Origin: Fidelibacterota bacterium
Lineage (GTDB): Bacteria > Pseudomonadota > Alphaproteobacteria > Rhodospirillales > Rhodospirillaceae
Length of the DNA stretch: 33,526 bases
NCBI GenBank assembly: GCA_945903705.1
Contig: CAMDOZ010000014.1
Coordinates: 1-33,526, forward strand
Reading direction: 5' to 3'
Shown: piece after piece, positions 1-7,895 of the stretch
How the letters are laid out: the number at the start of each line of letters is the position of its first letter
Numbering within the stretch: the first letter of the stretch is position 1
The notes under the pieces: model-generated
Told to the model about the DNA's origin: nothing
The model's input: only the letters and a program-made list of their open reading frames with translations
Databases searched by the model: none
Program-made: the position numbers and the translations under genes

Positions 1-1
1 C

Positions 2-1951
2 GCCGCCATCGATTTCGCGAAACGGGTCGGCGATGTGCCGCCAGGACCGGCGACGACGTCGGCCTCGTTGCACCTGCCGGATATGACGGGCGCCGTCGAC
101 CGCAGCAAGTACGAGACAATCCAGACCGCCAAGGCGCTGGAAAGCTGGATGCGCCGGGCGCAGGCGAACGGTTGGATGGCCGTGGACACGGAAACCGACG
201 GGCTCGACCCGATGCAGGCGAAGCTTGTGGGCGTTTCGATTTCGGTCGAGCCCGGCAGCGGCGCTTATATTCCGTTGCGCCATGTCGGCAGCAAGGCCCA
301 AGGCACCCTCGATCTCGATGCCAACTCGACCGACGCGCCGCCGCAAATTCCGATCAAGGAGGCGATCCGCATCCTGAAGCCGATCTTGGAGGATTCAAGC
401 ATCCTGAAGATCGGCCACAACATCAAATTCGACATGCACATTCTGGGTGGCGAGGGCATCAACGTCGCGCCGGTCGATGACACCATGGTGATGTGTTACG
501 TGCTCGAAGCCAGTCCGCAAGTGCGCCACGGCATGGACGACGCCGTGGAACGCCACCTCAGCCACAAGACGATTACCTTTCAAGAGGTCTGCGGCACGGG
601 CAAAAACCAAATCACCTTTGACAAGGTGCCGCTCGACAAAGCGACGCCCTATGCGGCGGAAGACGCCGACGTCACCCGTCGCCTTTACGCCAAGCTGCGC
701 CCGCGCCTCGTCTCCGACCGCCTCGTCTCGGTCCATGAGACGCTGGACCGTCCGCTGATTCCGGTCCTGCGCGAGATGGAACGCAAGGGCATCCTGGTGG
801 ACCCCAAGGTGCTCAACGATCTTTCCACGGATTTCGCCAAGCGCATGGTGGAGTTGGAAGGCGAGATCCACAAGCTTGCAGGCGGATCGTTCAACATCGC
901 CTCGCCCAAGCAGCTCGGCGAGATCCTGTTCGAGCGCATGAGCCTGCCCGGCGGGAAGAAAAGCGCGAAGACCGGCGCCTACGGAACGGATGCGGATGTG
1001 CTGGAGGAACTGGCCGCCCAAGGCCACGATCTGCCCGCGCGCGTCCTCGACTGGCGCCAACTTTCAAAACTGAAGAGCACCTATACCGATGCCCTTGCGA
1101 AAGTGATCAATCCCACCACCAAGCGGGTGCACACCTGCTTTGCGCAAACCATCGCCTCGACCGGACGTCTGTCGTCGGTGGACCCAAACCTCCAGAACAT
1201 CCCGATCCGCACCGAGGACGGCCGCAAGATCAGAAAGGCGTTCGTGGCGCCGAAAGGCCGGACGCTTCTGTCGGCGGACTACAGCCAGATCGAATTGCGC
1301 CTGGTCGCCGACGTGGCGGACGTGAAGCGCCTCAAGCAGGCATTTAAAAACGGCGAAGACATTCACGCAGCGACCGCGTCGGAGATGTTCAATGTGCCCA
1401 TTGAGGGCATGGACCCCATGGTCCGCAGGAGCGCCAAGGCCATCAACTTCGGGATCATCTACGGCATTTCAGGTTTCGGCCTCGCCCGGCAACTCGGCAT
1501 CCCGCGCGGCGAAGCGCAGAGCTACATCGAGGCCTATTTCGCGAAATTCCCCGAAATCCGCGCATATATGGAAGAGACCAAGGCCAGCGCGCGCCGGCAG
1601 GGATTTGTAACTACGCTTTTCGGGCGAAAGATCTTCACCCCGGGCATCAACGATAAGAACCCCAACATGCGCGGCTTCGCCGAACGCGCCGCCATCAACG
1701 CCCCGATCCAAGGGGGTGCAGCGGACATCATCAAGCGCGCCATGATCCGGCTTCCCGATGCCCTTCGCGCAGCCGGCCTCGAAACGGATATGCTCCTTCA
1801 GGTGCACGACGAACTGGTGTTCGAGGTGCCGAATGGGGAGGTGGAGGCGGCCACGCCGGTGATCAAAAGGGTGATGGAAGGCGCTGCCAGCCTTTCCGTC
1901 CCGTTGACCGTGGACGTCGGCTCCGGTCATAACTGGGCGGAAGCCCATTGA
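2..1951 (+). CDS. polA: DNA polymerase I, C-terminal part (5' end outside window)
   Basis: This is the proofreading and polymerase part of DNA polymerase I, which fills gaps in repair and replaces RNA primers. The reading frame is open to the window edge, so the gene starts upstream; a GTG at 35 is an internal codon, not the start. The 5'-3' exonuclease domain is therefore not seen. The 3'-5' exonuclease motifs are intact: DTETDGLD (about nt 185), GHNIKFDMHIL (about 413) and YAAEDADVTRRLY (about 650). Polymerase motif A, SADYSQIELRLVAD, lies near 1272, motif B, RRSAKAINFGIIYGIS, near 1425, and motif C, LQVHDELVFEV, near 1797. All three carry the expected catalytic residues, so both proofreading and synthesis should work. 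The stop is TGA at 1949, directly followed by a palindromic repeat. Family assignment is certain. Confidence 0.97.
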   Translation, partial: AAIDFAKRVGDVPPGPATTSASLHLPDMTGAVDRSKYETIQTAKALESWMRRAQANGWMAVDTETDGLDPMQAKLVGVSISVEPGSGAYIPLRHVGSKAQGTLDLDANSTDAPPQIPIKEAIRILKPILEDSSILKIGHNIKFDMHILGGEGINVAPVDDTMVMCYVLEASPQVRHGMDDAVERHLSHKTITFQEVCGTGKNQITFDKVPLDKATPYAAEDADVTRRLYAKLRPRLVSDRLVSVHETLDRPLIPVLREMERKGILVDPKVLNDLSTDFAKRMVELEGEIHKLAGGSFNIASPKQLGEILFERMSLPGGKKSAKTGAYGTDADVLEELAAQGHDLPARVLDWRQLSKLKSTYTDALAKVINPTTKRVHTCFAQTIASTGRLSSVDPNLQNIPIRTEDGRKIRKAFVAPKGRTLLSADYSQIELRLVADVADVKRLKQAFKNGEDIHAATASEMFNVPIEGMDPMVRRSAKAINFGIIYGISGFGLARQLGIPRGEAQSYIEAYFAKFPEIRAYMEETKASARRQGFVTTLFGRKIFTPGINDKNPNMRGFAERAAINAPIQGGAADIIKRAMIRLPDALRAAGLETDMLLQVHDELVFEVPNGEVEAATPVIKRVMEGAASLSVPLTVDVGSGHNWAEAH

Positions 1952-1956
1952 TTTGA

Positions 1957-2003
1957 CGCGCGATCTCGTCCGAAAACCGCAGGACACTTTTCAGGATCGC
2001 GCG
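1957..2003. repeat. Palindromic intergenic repeat, copy A
   Basis: Nine-base arms CGCGCGATC (1957-1965) and GATCGCGCG (1995-2003) are perfect reverse complements. Inside lies AAAACCG, five bases, then CACTTTT (1973-1991). The same core and spacing occur at 21055-21104, so this is a repeat family and not a one-off hairpin. It sits six bases after the polA stop. There is no U-tract after the stem, so it is not a classical terminator. Confidence 0.7.
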
Positions 2004-2047
2004 GTAAAACCATAAGATTATGGGCACCTGAACACGGCCATGATTCC

Positions 2048-2063
2048 GCCCCACCCGTGGGGC
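2048..2063. other. Short GC hairpin upstream of the TPR gene
   Basis: GCCCCA (2048-2053) and TGGGGC (2058-2063) form a six-base stem with a four-base loop. No T-run follows on either strand. Just upstream, CCATAA (2010-2015) and TTATGG (2018-2023) form a second small inverted repeat with a two-base centre. Either could be a protein site or an mRNA leader structure of the TPR gene; nothing in the sequence decides this. Confidence 0.3.
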
Positions 2064-2111
2064 AGGAAAGAGCGTTCGCAGAAGCGGACGCTGAGATGAG
2101 TAAAGGGTGGT

Positions 2112-3680
2112 ATGTCGAACGCACGCAGACTGAAATGCGCGCTGACTGGTGTTGTGCTGGGCCTTAGTGCGCCCGCCTTCGCCCAAGATACGACTCTCTC
2201 TTGCTTTGCCGCCAAGGCGGACACCGTCGAACGCATCGCCAATTGCACGCAGGCGCTTCGCGGCACAAGCCTGGCCGCCGACACGCGTTCCCTCGCCCTC
2301 ATCACCCGTGCCCAGGCATATGTCACCGCAGGCGATTCCGCGAAGGCGATCGCGGACTTCGACGCGGCGCTGGTGATTACGCCTCAGGATGCGGTGGCGC
2401 GCCTTGGCCGCGGCAAGCTCAAGGAGCAGGCCGCGGATCTCGTTCAAGCCGAGGCCGACTACAGCGCCGCCATTGCCGCCGACCCGCTCGGCAAGAGCAC
2501 GGTCACCGGCGAGGCCTATACACGCCGCGGCGCCGTACGCATGAAACGCGGCCGCATGGACGCAGGCGTCGCCGACCTCGGCGAAGCGCGGCGCTTCAAT
2601 CCAAAAGATCCCGGACCGTTCAAAGCGCGGGGGAATTATTTCCTCGAGCGGGGCGATGCCCAAAAAGCCATCATCGAGCTGGAGCAAGCGACCGCGCTCG
2701 ACGCCAAAGACGCGGAAGCTCACACCCTTTTAGGCTACGCACGACTGCGCGCCGGCAAGGGTGACGAGGCCGTCGTTGCTTTCTCGGCAGCGTTGAATGT
2801 CGATGGCTCAAACAGCGCCGCCCTCCGGGGCCGCGGCACGGCTCACGGCCAGTTGCAGAACTACGAGGCCGCGATCTCGGACTTCACCCGCGCGCTCAGG
2901 CTCGATCCCAAGGACATCGCGGCCTTGGAAAGCCGCGGCGTCGCGGAACTCCAAAGCGGCGCCTACGGCGCTGCGGTGGCGGACTTCACACTGCTTCTGG
3001 ATGCGCGGCCCGGCGACCTGTCGGCGGCGCTCCTGCGCGGCAACGCGCGCCTCCAAAGCGGCAACCCCGAAGGCGCCGTGCAGGATTTCACCGCGGTGCT
3101 GCGCCGGCGACCCGGCGATACGGACGCGCTGATGGCGCGCGCGATCGCGCGGCAGTACACCGGCGAATTCGACGGCGCCGACGACGACCTGACCGCCATC
3201 CTCGAGCGCGTCTCGGACGCGGCCCAGCCACTGGCCAACCGCGGCTATGTGCGGATGATGAAGGGCGACTATGCGGGCGCGGCCAAGGACCTTTCCATTG
3301 CCATGGACCTTCCCGACGCGCCGCCGGCTCTGACGGTCTGGCGTTTCGTGGCGGAAGCCCGTGCCGGGCACAAGCCCGCCGATATCCTGAAAGCAACCGC
3401 CGATACCCTGGCCGCCGACAGCTGGCCGGCGCCGCTCCTCTCCTACTTCTTGGGCCGGGTCTCCGGCGATCAGCTTCTGGCGGCCGCCGCCAAGGATCCA
3501 GCGGAGGCCAAAGGCCGGGCCTGTGAGAGCTACTATTTCCTGGGCCAAGCCGCGATGCTGTCCAAGGACGCCCGGCAGGCCATGAAGCTTTTCCAGGCCG
3601 CCGTGGCCACAGGAATGACCCGGCACACCGAATACGTTGCCGCCAAAGCGGAATTAGCCCGCCTGGGGCAGCGGCCTTAG
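2112..3680 (+). CDS. Exported tetratricopeptide-repeat protein
   Basis: This 522-residue protein starts with a Sec-type signal peptide: basic residues RRLK, a hydrophobic stretch, and a likely cut after APAFA (about residue 24). It should act in the periplasm. The rest is a chain of about nine or ten TPR units, seen as repeated blocks of the type AIADFDAAL..P.D, AISDFTRALRLDPKD and AVADFTLLLDARPGD. The C-terminal part (CESYYFLGQAAMLSKDAR) resembles the end of NlpI-like TPR proteins. TPR proteins are scaffolds; no enzyme domain is visible and the partner is unknown. The ATG at 2112 follows a purine-rich AAAGGGTGG. It is transcribed with polA on one side and chvI on the other, separated from each by about 150 bases. 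Confidence 0.85.
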   Translation: MSNARRLKCALTGVVLGLSAPAFAQDTTLSCFAAKADTVERIANCTQALRGTSLAADTRSLALITRAQAYVTAGDSAKAIADFDAALVITPQDAVARLGRGKLKEQAADLVQAEADYSAAIAADPLGKSTVTGEAYTRRGAVRMKRGRMDAGVADLGEARRFNPKDPGPFKARGNYFLERGDAQKAIIELEQATALDAKDAEAHTLLGYARLRAGKGDEAVVAFSAALNVDGSNSAALRGRGTAHGQLQNYEAAISDFTRALRLDPKDIAALESRGVAELQSGAYGAAVADFTLLLDARPGDLSAALLRGNARLQSGNPEGAVQDFTAVLRRRPGDTDALMARAIARQYTGEFDGADDDLTAILERVSDAAQPLANRGYVRMMKGDYAGAAKDLSIAMDLPDAPPALTVWRFVAEARAGHKPADILKATADTLAADSWPAPLLSYFLGRVSGDQLLAAAAKDPAEAKGRACESYYFLGQAAMLSKDARQAMKLFQAAVATGMTRHTEYVAAKAELARLGQRP

Positions 3681-3681
3681 C

Positions 3682-3795
3682 GTCCTAACGGCTGCAAACA
3701 CCGCTAAGAGGACATACCTGCGCGATATTTTCGCCATAATACCCGCGTGTTATCACCACGGGTGAGAACCATGGGGGCACCACAAGCGTTAGGAC
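3682..3795. promoter_or_regulatory. Inverted repeats in the chvI upstream region
   Basis: The 147-base gap before chvI holds two inverted repeats. GTCCTAACG (3682-3690) is exactly complementary to CGTTAGGAC (3787-3795), with 96 bases between. Inside, TTATCACC (3750-3757) and GGTGAGAA (3761-3768) form a near-perfect dyad (7 of 8) around ACG. A TATA-like CATAAT lies at 3735-3740 but I see no convincing -35. The dyad is a candidate operator for the chvI promoter; this is inference. Confidence 0.3.
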
Positions 3796-3827
3796 ACCTG
3801 CTCCTGTCTCCCGGAAAGTGAGGTTTT

Positions 3828-4559
3828 GTGGCTTACCGCATCGCTTTAGTCGACGACGATCGCAACATTCTAACGTCCGTTTCCATGGTGTTGGAGGCCG
3901 AAGGATTCGGCGTCACGCAATATCGTGACGGCGCCGAGGCCCTCCGCGGCATGACCGCGGAACTGCCCGACCTTGCCATTCTCGATATCAAGATGCCGCG
4001 CATGGACGGCATAGAGCTTCTGCAGAAGCTACGGGAGAAGAGCACCCTGCCCGTCATCTTCCTGACGTCGAAGGACGACGAGGTCGACGAGCTCCTGGGC
4101 CTGCGCATGGGCGCGGACGACTACATCAAGAAGCCGTTCTCGCAGCGGCTGTTGATCGAGCGCGTCCGGGCGGTGTTCCGCCGCCTCGAGGCCCAAAAGC
4201 AGATGGATAGCCCGGGCGCGTCCGCGACCTCGCTGAAGCGCGGTGAGCTTGTGCTCGATCCGGCGCAACATCTTTGCCTGTGGAAGGGTGCTGCGGTGAA
4301 TCTGACCGTGACCGAGTTCCTGATCATTCAGGCGCTCGCCCAGCGGCCTGGCCACGTTAAGAGCCGTGACCAATTGATCGACGCAGCTTACGGCGAGCAC
4401 ATCTACGTCGACGACCGCACCATCGACAGCCACATCAAGCGGTTGCGCAAGAAATTCCGTGAGGTGGACAAGGATTTCGGCCATATCGAAACCTTGTACG
4501 GCGTCGGCTACAAGTATAACGAAACCAACGGCACGACGGCCGCCTCGACCGAAGTGTAA
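3828..4559 (+). CDS. chvI: ChvI-type DNA-binding response regulator
   Basis: This 243-residue OmpR/PhoB-family regulator is the partner of the kinase encoded next. The receiver domain (about 1-120) has the acidic cluster DDD at 9-11, the phosphoacceptor D53 in [14 protein letters not shown]80, and K102 in KKPF. The winged-helix domain (about 135-230) ends with the typical [14 protein letters not shown] and YGVGYKYNE. The opening [23 protein letters not shown] is characteristic of alphaproteobacterial ChvI. In that group ChvI/ChvG controls envelope, exopolysaccharide and acid-stress genes and is often essential or important for host association. The start is GTG at 3828 behind GTGAGG; no ATG in frame is closer to the domain edge. 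The 27-base gap to chvG points to one transcript. Confidence 0.93.
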   Translation: MAYRIALVDDDRNILTSVSMVLEAEGFGVTQYRDGAEALRGMTAELPDLAILDIKMPRMDGIELLQKLREKSTLPVIFLTSKDDEVDELLGLRMGADDYIKKPFSQRLLIERVRAVFRRLEAQKQMDSPGASATSLKRGELVLDPAQHLCLWKGAAVNLTVTEFLIIQALAQRPGHVKSRDQLIDAAYGEHIYVDDRTIDSHIKRLRKKFREVDKDFGHIETLYGVGYKYNETNGTTAASTEV

Positions 4560-4586
4560 ACACGGGCTACGGCCGGAGAACGAAGC

Positions 4587-6338
4587 ATGGAATTCCTGGC
4601 CGTGAACGCGGACCGCGATTTTCGCCTTGATGATCTTCGCATCAGGTCCGATGCCTCCAGCCTGGACGCCGGGGCCGGCAAACGTGGCCGGCTGCGCCGC
4701 CTCTTCTCGCCGCTGACGTTACGCATCCTCGCGGTCAACTTGAGCGCGCCAGTGCTGCTGGTGCTCGGTATTCTGTTCCTCGACCAGTATGAGGATACTC
4801 TCATCGCGGCCGAGTTGGACGACTTGCGCACGCACGGCGAGGTGATCGCCGCTTCCATCGGCGAAGGCGCTGTCATCGTCTCGGACACCGACGCGATTCC
4901 CCTGTTCACGACCGAGGGCGCGACGCGGGTGATCGATCCCGATTCCGCGCGGCAGCTCCTGCGCCGCCAGGCCTCGTTCGCGCGATTGCGGGCACAGCTT
5001 TTCGACCGCGACGGCAAACTGCTGGCGGATTCTCGCCTGTTGCAGGGCCCGGGCGGTGAGGTGCAGGTACAGGACCTGCCACCGTTGGAAAGCAGCGCTG
5101 TTCTACGGTTTGCTCGGGACATCTATGGCAAGACCATCGGACGCCTGACCGTCGACCGCAGCCTTGAGCCTTATAACGACCAGATGCGCCCGAGCGCGCC
5201 GGACTACAAGGAAGTCGTGATGGCGCTGCAGGCCGGCGAAACGGGGAACTCCGTGCGCCTGCGCGCCGACGGCCAGAAGGTGCTCTCGGTGGCCGTGTCG
5301 GTCCAATTCTATAAGCAGATCGTAGGCGCGCTTCTGGTCTCGCGCGACAGCAGCAATGTGGACAAGCGAATGTTCGCCGTACGCGGCTCGATCCTCGGCA
5401 TGTTCGCCTGGGTGCTGGCGCTGAGCGTGCTCACCTCGCTTTTCCTCGCCAGCACGATCGCGCGGCCGGTGCGCCAACTCGCGATCTCGGCAAAACGCGT
5501 GAGGGACTCCAAGAACCGCCAGCACACCATCCCCGATTTTACCAAGCGGAACGACGAGATCGGCGAGCTGTCGGAGGCGTTGCGCGACATGACCGAATCC
5601 CTGTGGCGGCGCATGGACGCCACGGAGCATTTCGCAGCCGACGTCGCCCACGAAATCAAGAATCCCCTCACCTCCTTGCGCAGCGCCGTGGAGACCGTCG
5701 GCCGCGTGAAGGATCCGGAGCAACAGAAGCGCCTGATGTCCATTATCATGGACGACGTCGCGCGCCTCGATCGGCTGATCTCGGAGATCTCGGACGCGTC
5801 GCGCCTGGACGCCGAAATGTCGCGCGCGGAAATGTCTCCAATGAAGATCAAGCCGCTGGTGCAAGCCCTGGCGGAAGTTCAGAACGCCAACGACAGTGCC
5901 ACCGCGCCGCGCGTGCAGGTGCTTGAGGATACCCCGCAAAAGGGCGTAAACCCGAAAGGCGCGGGCGAGCTGGTGGTCTTTGGCCTCGAAAGCCGCATCG
6001 GTCAGGTGCTCCGCAACCTGATCGGCAATGCCGTCTCCTTCAGCCCGCCGCAGGGCGTGATTTCCATCGGCGCGGGTCGCCAAGGCCGCTACGTGATCGT
6101 CACTGTGGAAGATCAAGGTCCGGGCATCCCCGAAGGCAAGGAAGCGGCGATCTTCGGGCGCTTCTATTCCGAGCGCCCGGAAGGCGAAAAGTTCGGCACC
6201 CACTCAGGTCTCGGACTTTCAATCTCTAAAACCATCGTCGAGGGCCACCGGGGCCAGATCTACGCCGAGAACATCGTCGGCGACGACGGGACGGTGCGCG
6301 GCGCGCGCTTCGTCGTGCTGCTGCCGGCGGCGACGTAG
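4587..6338 (+). CDS. chvG: ChvG-type membrane sensor histidine kinase
   Basis: This 583-residue kinase should sense envelope or acid stress and phosphorylate ChvI. A basic cytoplasmic N-terminus (about 1-44) leads into membrane helix 1 (about 45-65), a periplasmic sensor domain (about 70-262) and helix 2 (about 267-290). A HAMP linker (IARPVRQLAISAKRV) follows, then the phosphoacceptor H355 in FAADVAHEIKNPLTSLR. The ATPase domain has the N box (LRNLIGNAVSFS), G1 (EDQGPGIPE), F box (IFGRFYSERPEG) and G2 (SGLGLSISKTIVEGHRG). All catalytic elements are present. The stop at 6338 is three bases before the next gene, so the downstream DUF4169 and flavin genes are probably read from the same message. 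In many relatives hprK comes next; here it is about 9.2 kb away. Confidence 0.94.
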   Translation: MEFLAVNADRDFRLDDLRIRSDASSLDAGAGKRGRLRRLFSPLTLRILAVNLSAPVLLVLGILFLDQYEDTLIAAELDDLRTHGEVIAASIGEGAVIVSDTDAIPLFTTEGATRVIDPDSARQLLRRQASFARLRAQLFDRDGKLLADSRLLQGPGGEVQVQDLPPLESSAVLRFARDIYGKTIGRLTVDRSLEPYNDQMRPSAPDYKEVVMALQAGETGNSVRLRADGQKVLSVAVSVQFYKQIVGALLVSRDSSNVDKRMFAVRGSILGMFAWVLALSVLTSLFLASTIARPVRQLAISAKRVRDSKNRQHTIPDFTKRNDEIGELSEALRDMTESLWRRMDATEHFAADVAHEIKNPLTSLRSAVETVGRVKDPEQQKRLMSIIMDDVARLDRLISEISDASRLDAEMSRAEMSPMKIKPLVQALAEVQNANDSATAPRVQVLEDTPQKGVNPKGAGELVVFGLESRIGQVLRNLIGNAVSFSPPQGVISIGAGRQGRYVIVTVEDQGPGIPEGKEAAIFGRFYSERPEGEKFGTHSGLGLSISKTIVEGHRGQIYAENIVGDDGTVRGARFVVLLPAAT

Positions 6339-6341
6339 CCC

Positions 6342-6521
6342 GTGGCCGAGATCGTCAACCTTCGAACGGCACGCAAGCGCAAGGCGCGTGACGATGCGGA
6401 TGCCAAAGCCGACGCCAATCGCGCGAAGTTCGGACGGACGAAAGCCGAGAAGACGCGCGACGAAAAGAAAGCAGAGCACCTCAAGCGCATCGTCGACCAT
6501 AGCAAGCTCGACAGGGAATGA
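6342..6521 (+). CDS. DUF4169 family small protein
   Basis: A 59-residue, highly charged protein starting at GTG 6342, three bases after the chvG stop. It begins VAEIVNLRTARKRKARD and contains NRAKFGRTKAEK and a C-terminal HLKRIVDHSKLDRE. This layout (xEIVNLRxARK, then NRxxFGRTKAE) is the pattern I know for DUF4169, a family of unknown function common in Alphaproteobacteria. The sequence is rich in Lys, Arg, Ala and Asp and is likely one long helix. Its stop TGA overlaps the ATG of the apbE gene (ATGA at 6518-6521), so the two are translationally coupled. No function can be given. Confidence 0.78.
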   Translation: MAEIVNLRTARKRKARDDADAKADANRAKFGRTKAEKTRDEKKAEHLKRIVDHSKLDRE

Positions 6522-7375
6522 TGATCCGGGCGCGGCCTCTTCTGGGCACGCGGGTCGATATCCGCGTCGAGGATCCCGACGAGGACGCCGCCAACGCGGC
6601 CATCGATAGGGGCTTCGCCGCAATCGCCGATATCCACCGGCTGATGAGTTTTCATGAAAGCATGAGCGACGTGAGCCGGCTGAACCGGGACGCGGCGCGA
6701 GAGGCCGTGGCGGTCGATGCGCGTACCTTCGAGGTCTTGCGCCGCGCTCAGGATTTCTCGGCGCAGAGCGATGGATTGTTCGACATCACGACGGCACCCC
6801 GGCTCGTCGAATGGGCCTTCCTGCCGCGGCCTGACTGTGCACCCACGCCAGCGCCGGAGGCCTCGTGGCGGGATATCATCCTCGAGGACGAGAACCGCGT
6901 ACGATTCAGAAAACCTCTCTGGATCGATTTGGGCGGCATCGCAAAGGGATTCGCCGTAGATCAGGCGATGACTGCGGTGGGCGCCCGCCCCGAGATCCAG
7001 GTCTACATCAATGCCGGCGGCGACCTGCGGGTCGCCGGACCGAACATCGAGATGGTGCGGCTGCGATCCGCGATAGACATGGACGTCGTCCCGGTGATCG
7101 AAATGGAGGACGGCGCCCTGGCCAGCAGCAGCGGCCGCGAGCACCTGAAAGACCACCGGAATTCCCGCGTCGGACCCCATGTAGACGGGCGGAGCGGCGC
7201 AAGCGTGGGCGCCGACACATTCGCCTGTGTCGCGGCGGCCAACTGCCTGACGGCCGATGCGCTTACAAAAGTGGTCTTGGCGGCCGGTTCCCGGGCCGAA
7301 CCAATCCTTGGCCATTTCGGCGCAATCGCATATTTCTATGACCTGAGCGCCGGTTGGGTGACGTTAGGGGCGTAA
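6518..7375 (+). CDS. apbE: ApbE-family FAD:protein FMN transferase, no export signal
   Basis: ApbE enzymes split FAD and attach FMN through a phosphoester to a Thr or Ser of a target protein. This 285-residue copy has the family marks: LLGTRVDI near the N-terminus, SFHESMSDVSRLNR (about 44-57), GLFDITTAP (about 87-95), IDLGGIAKGFAVDQA (about 136-150), YINAGGDLRV (about 163-172), DGRSG (about 222) and TADALTKVVLAAG near the C-terminus (Mg and FAD site region). It lacks any signal peptide or lipobox, and the frame has a stop (TAG at 6500) just upstream, so an unseen leader is excluded. It is coupled to DUF4169 and followed by a membrane protein and an FMN-binding-domain protein, the likely target. 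The stretch around residues 218-226 is diverged from the usual SHIIDPRTG. Confidence 0.88.
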   Translation: MMIRARPLLGTRVDIRVEDPDEDAANAAIDRGFAAIADIHRLMSFHESMSDVSRLNRDAAREAVAVDARTFEVLRRAQDFSAQSDGLFDITTAPRLVEWAFLPRPDCAPTPAPEASWRDIILEDENRVRFRKPLWIDLGGIAKGFAVDQAMTAVGARPEIQVYINAGGDLRVAGPNIEMVRLRSAIDMDVVPVIEMEDGALASSSGREHLKDHRNSRVGPHVDGRSGASVGADTFACVAAANCLTADALTKVVLAAGSRAEPILGHFGAIAYFYDLSAGWVTLGA

Positions 7376-7390
7376 GGGGAATCTAAGTCT

Positions 7391-7849
7391 ATGAGTGAGC
7401 GCGTGGAGCGCGGCCCGTTGAAGTTGCCACGGGGCCGCCGGTGGACGGTTTATGGCATTTGCTTCGGCACCTGGATCACCGGCGTGCTGTGGCTCATCTA
7501 CCACTACTTCATGACTACCGAGGGCCGGTTCGGGCCGGAAACGCACCCCCTTGAGCAGTGGTGGAAAATTCTTCACGCCGGCTTCTCATTCTTTGCCGTC
7601 GGGATTCTGGGGCTTTTGTGGGGCGTACATATCCTGCGCGGATGGAACGCCAACTGGCGGCGCTGGTCCGGCGGGACGATGGCGGGCCTCTTCTTCGTTC
7701 TGACGGTGACCGGCTTTGGCCTCTACTACATCTACGTCATCGACGAGGCGTGGCGCGCCTGGACATCGATCATCCATTGGGTGCTGGGGCTTGCCGCCAT
7801 TGCGGCGTTTTTCATTCACTGGCTGTCGAAATCGACACCCCGAAACTAA
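7391..7849 (+). CDS. Four-helix membrane protein, candidate b-type heme protein
   Basis: This 152-residue protein has four predicted membrane helices (about 18-40, 59-81, 97-118 and 125-145). Arg/Lys-rich segments at the N-terminus (KLPRGRR), between helices 2 and 3 (LRGWNANWRRW) and at the C-terminus place both ends inside. Under that topology H62 and H129 lie at the outer side of helices 2 and 4, and H80 and H143 at the inner side, which would suit two stacked bis-His hemes. H38 and H52 are also near the outer face; THPLEQWWKILHAG resembles the HPxE...H segment of small cytochrome b-like or DUF4405-like proteins. It lies 15 bases after apbE and 46 before the FMN protein. I infer a transmembrane electron conduit between the quinone or cytosolic side and the exported flavoprotein. 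The family name is uncertain. Confidence 0.65.
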   Translation: MSERVERGPLKLPRGRRWTVYGICFGTWITGVLWLIYHYFMTTEGRFGPETHPLEQWWKILHAGFSFFAVGILGLLWGVHILRGWNANWRRWSGGTMAGLFFVLTVTGFGLYYIYVIDEAWRAWTSIIHWVLGLAAIAAFFIHWLSKSTPRN

Positions 7850-7895
7850 CAGGATATTGATGAGGCGGCCCAGCCGCCCGTGATAGATTGAAACC

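Noticed and set aside
395-1060. Long minus-strand open frame inside polA
   Set aside because: It is the antisense of a certain gene in GC-rich DNA, with no recognisable protein features.
2048-2063. Intrinsic terminator of polA
   Set aside because: The hairpin has no T-run on the plus strand, so it was kept only as a hairpin.
3771-3821. A 16-codon ATG frame just before chvI, as a leader peptide
   Set aside because: It has no ribosome site, no run of regulatory codons and no attenuator hairpin after it.
5103-6203. A 366-codon minus-strand frame opposite chvG
   Set aside because: It is His/Arg/Ala-rich low-information sequence, typical of antisense shadow of GC-rich coding DNA.
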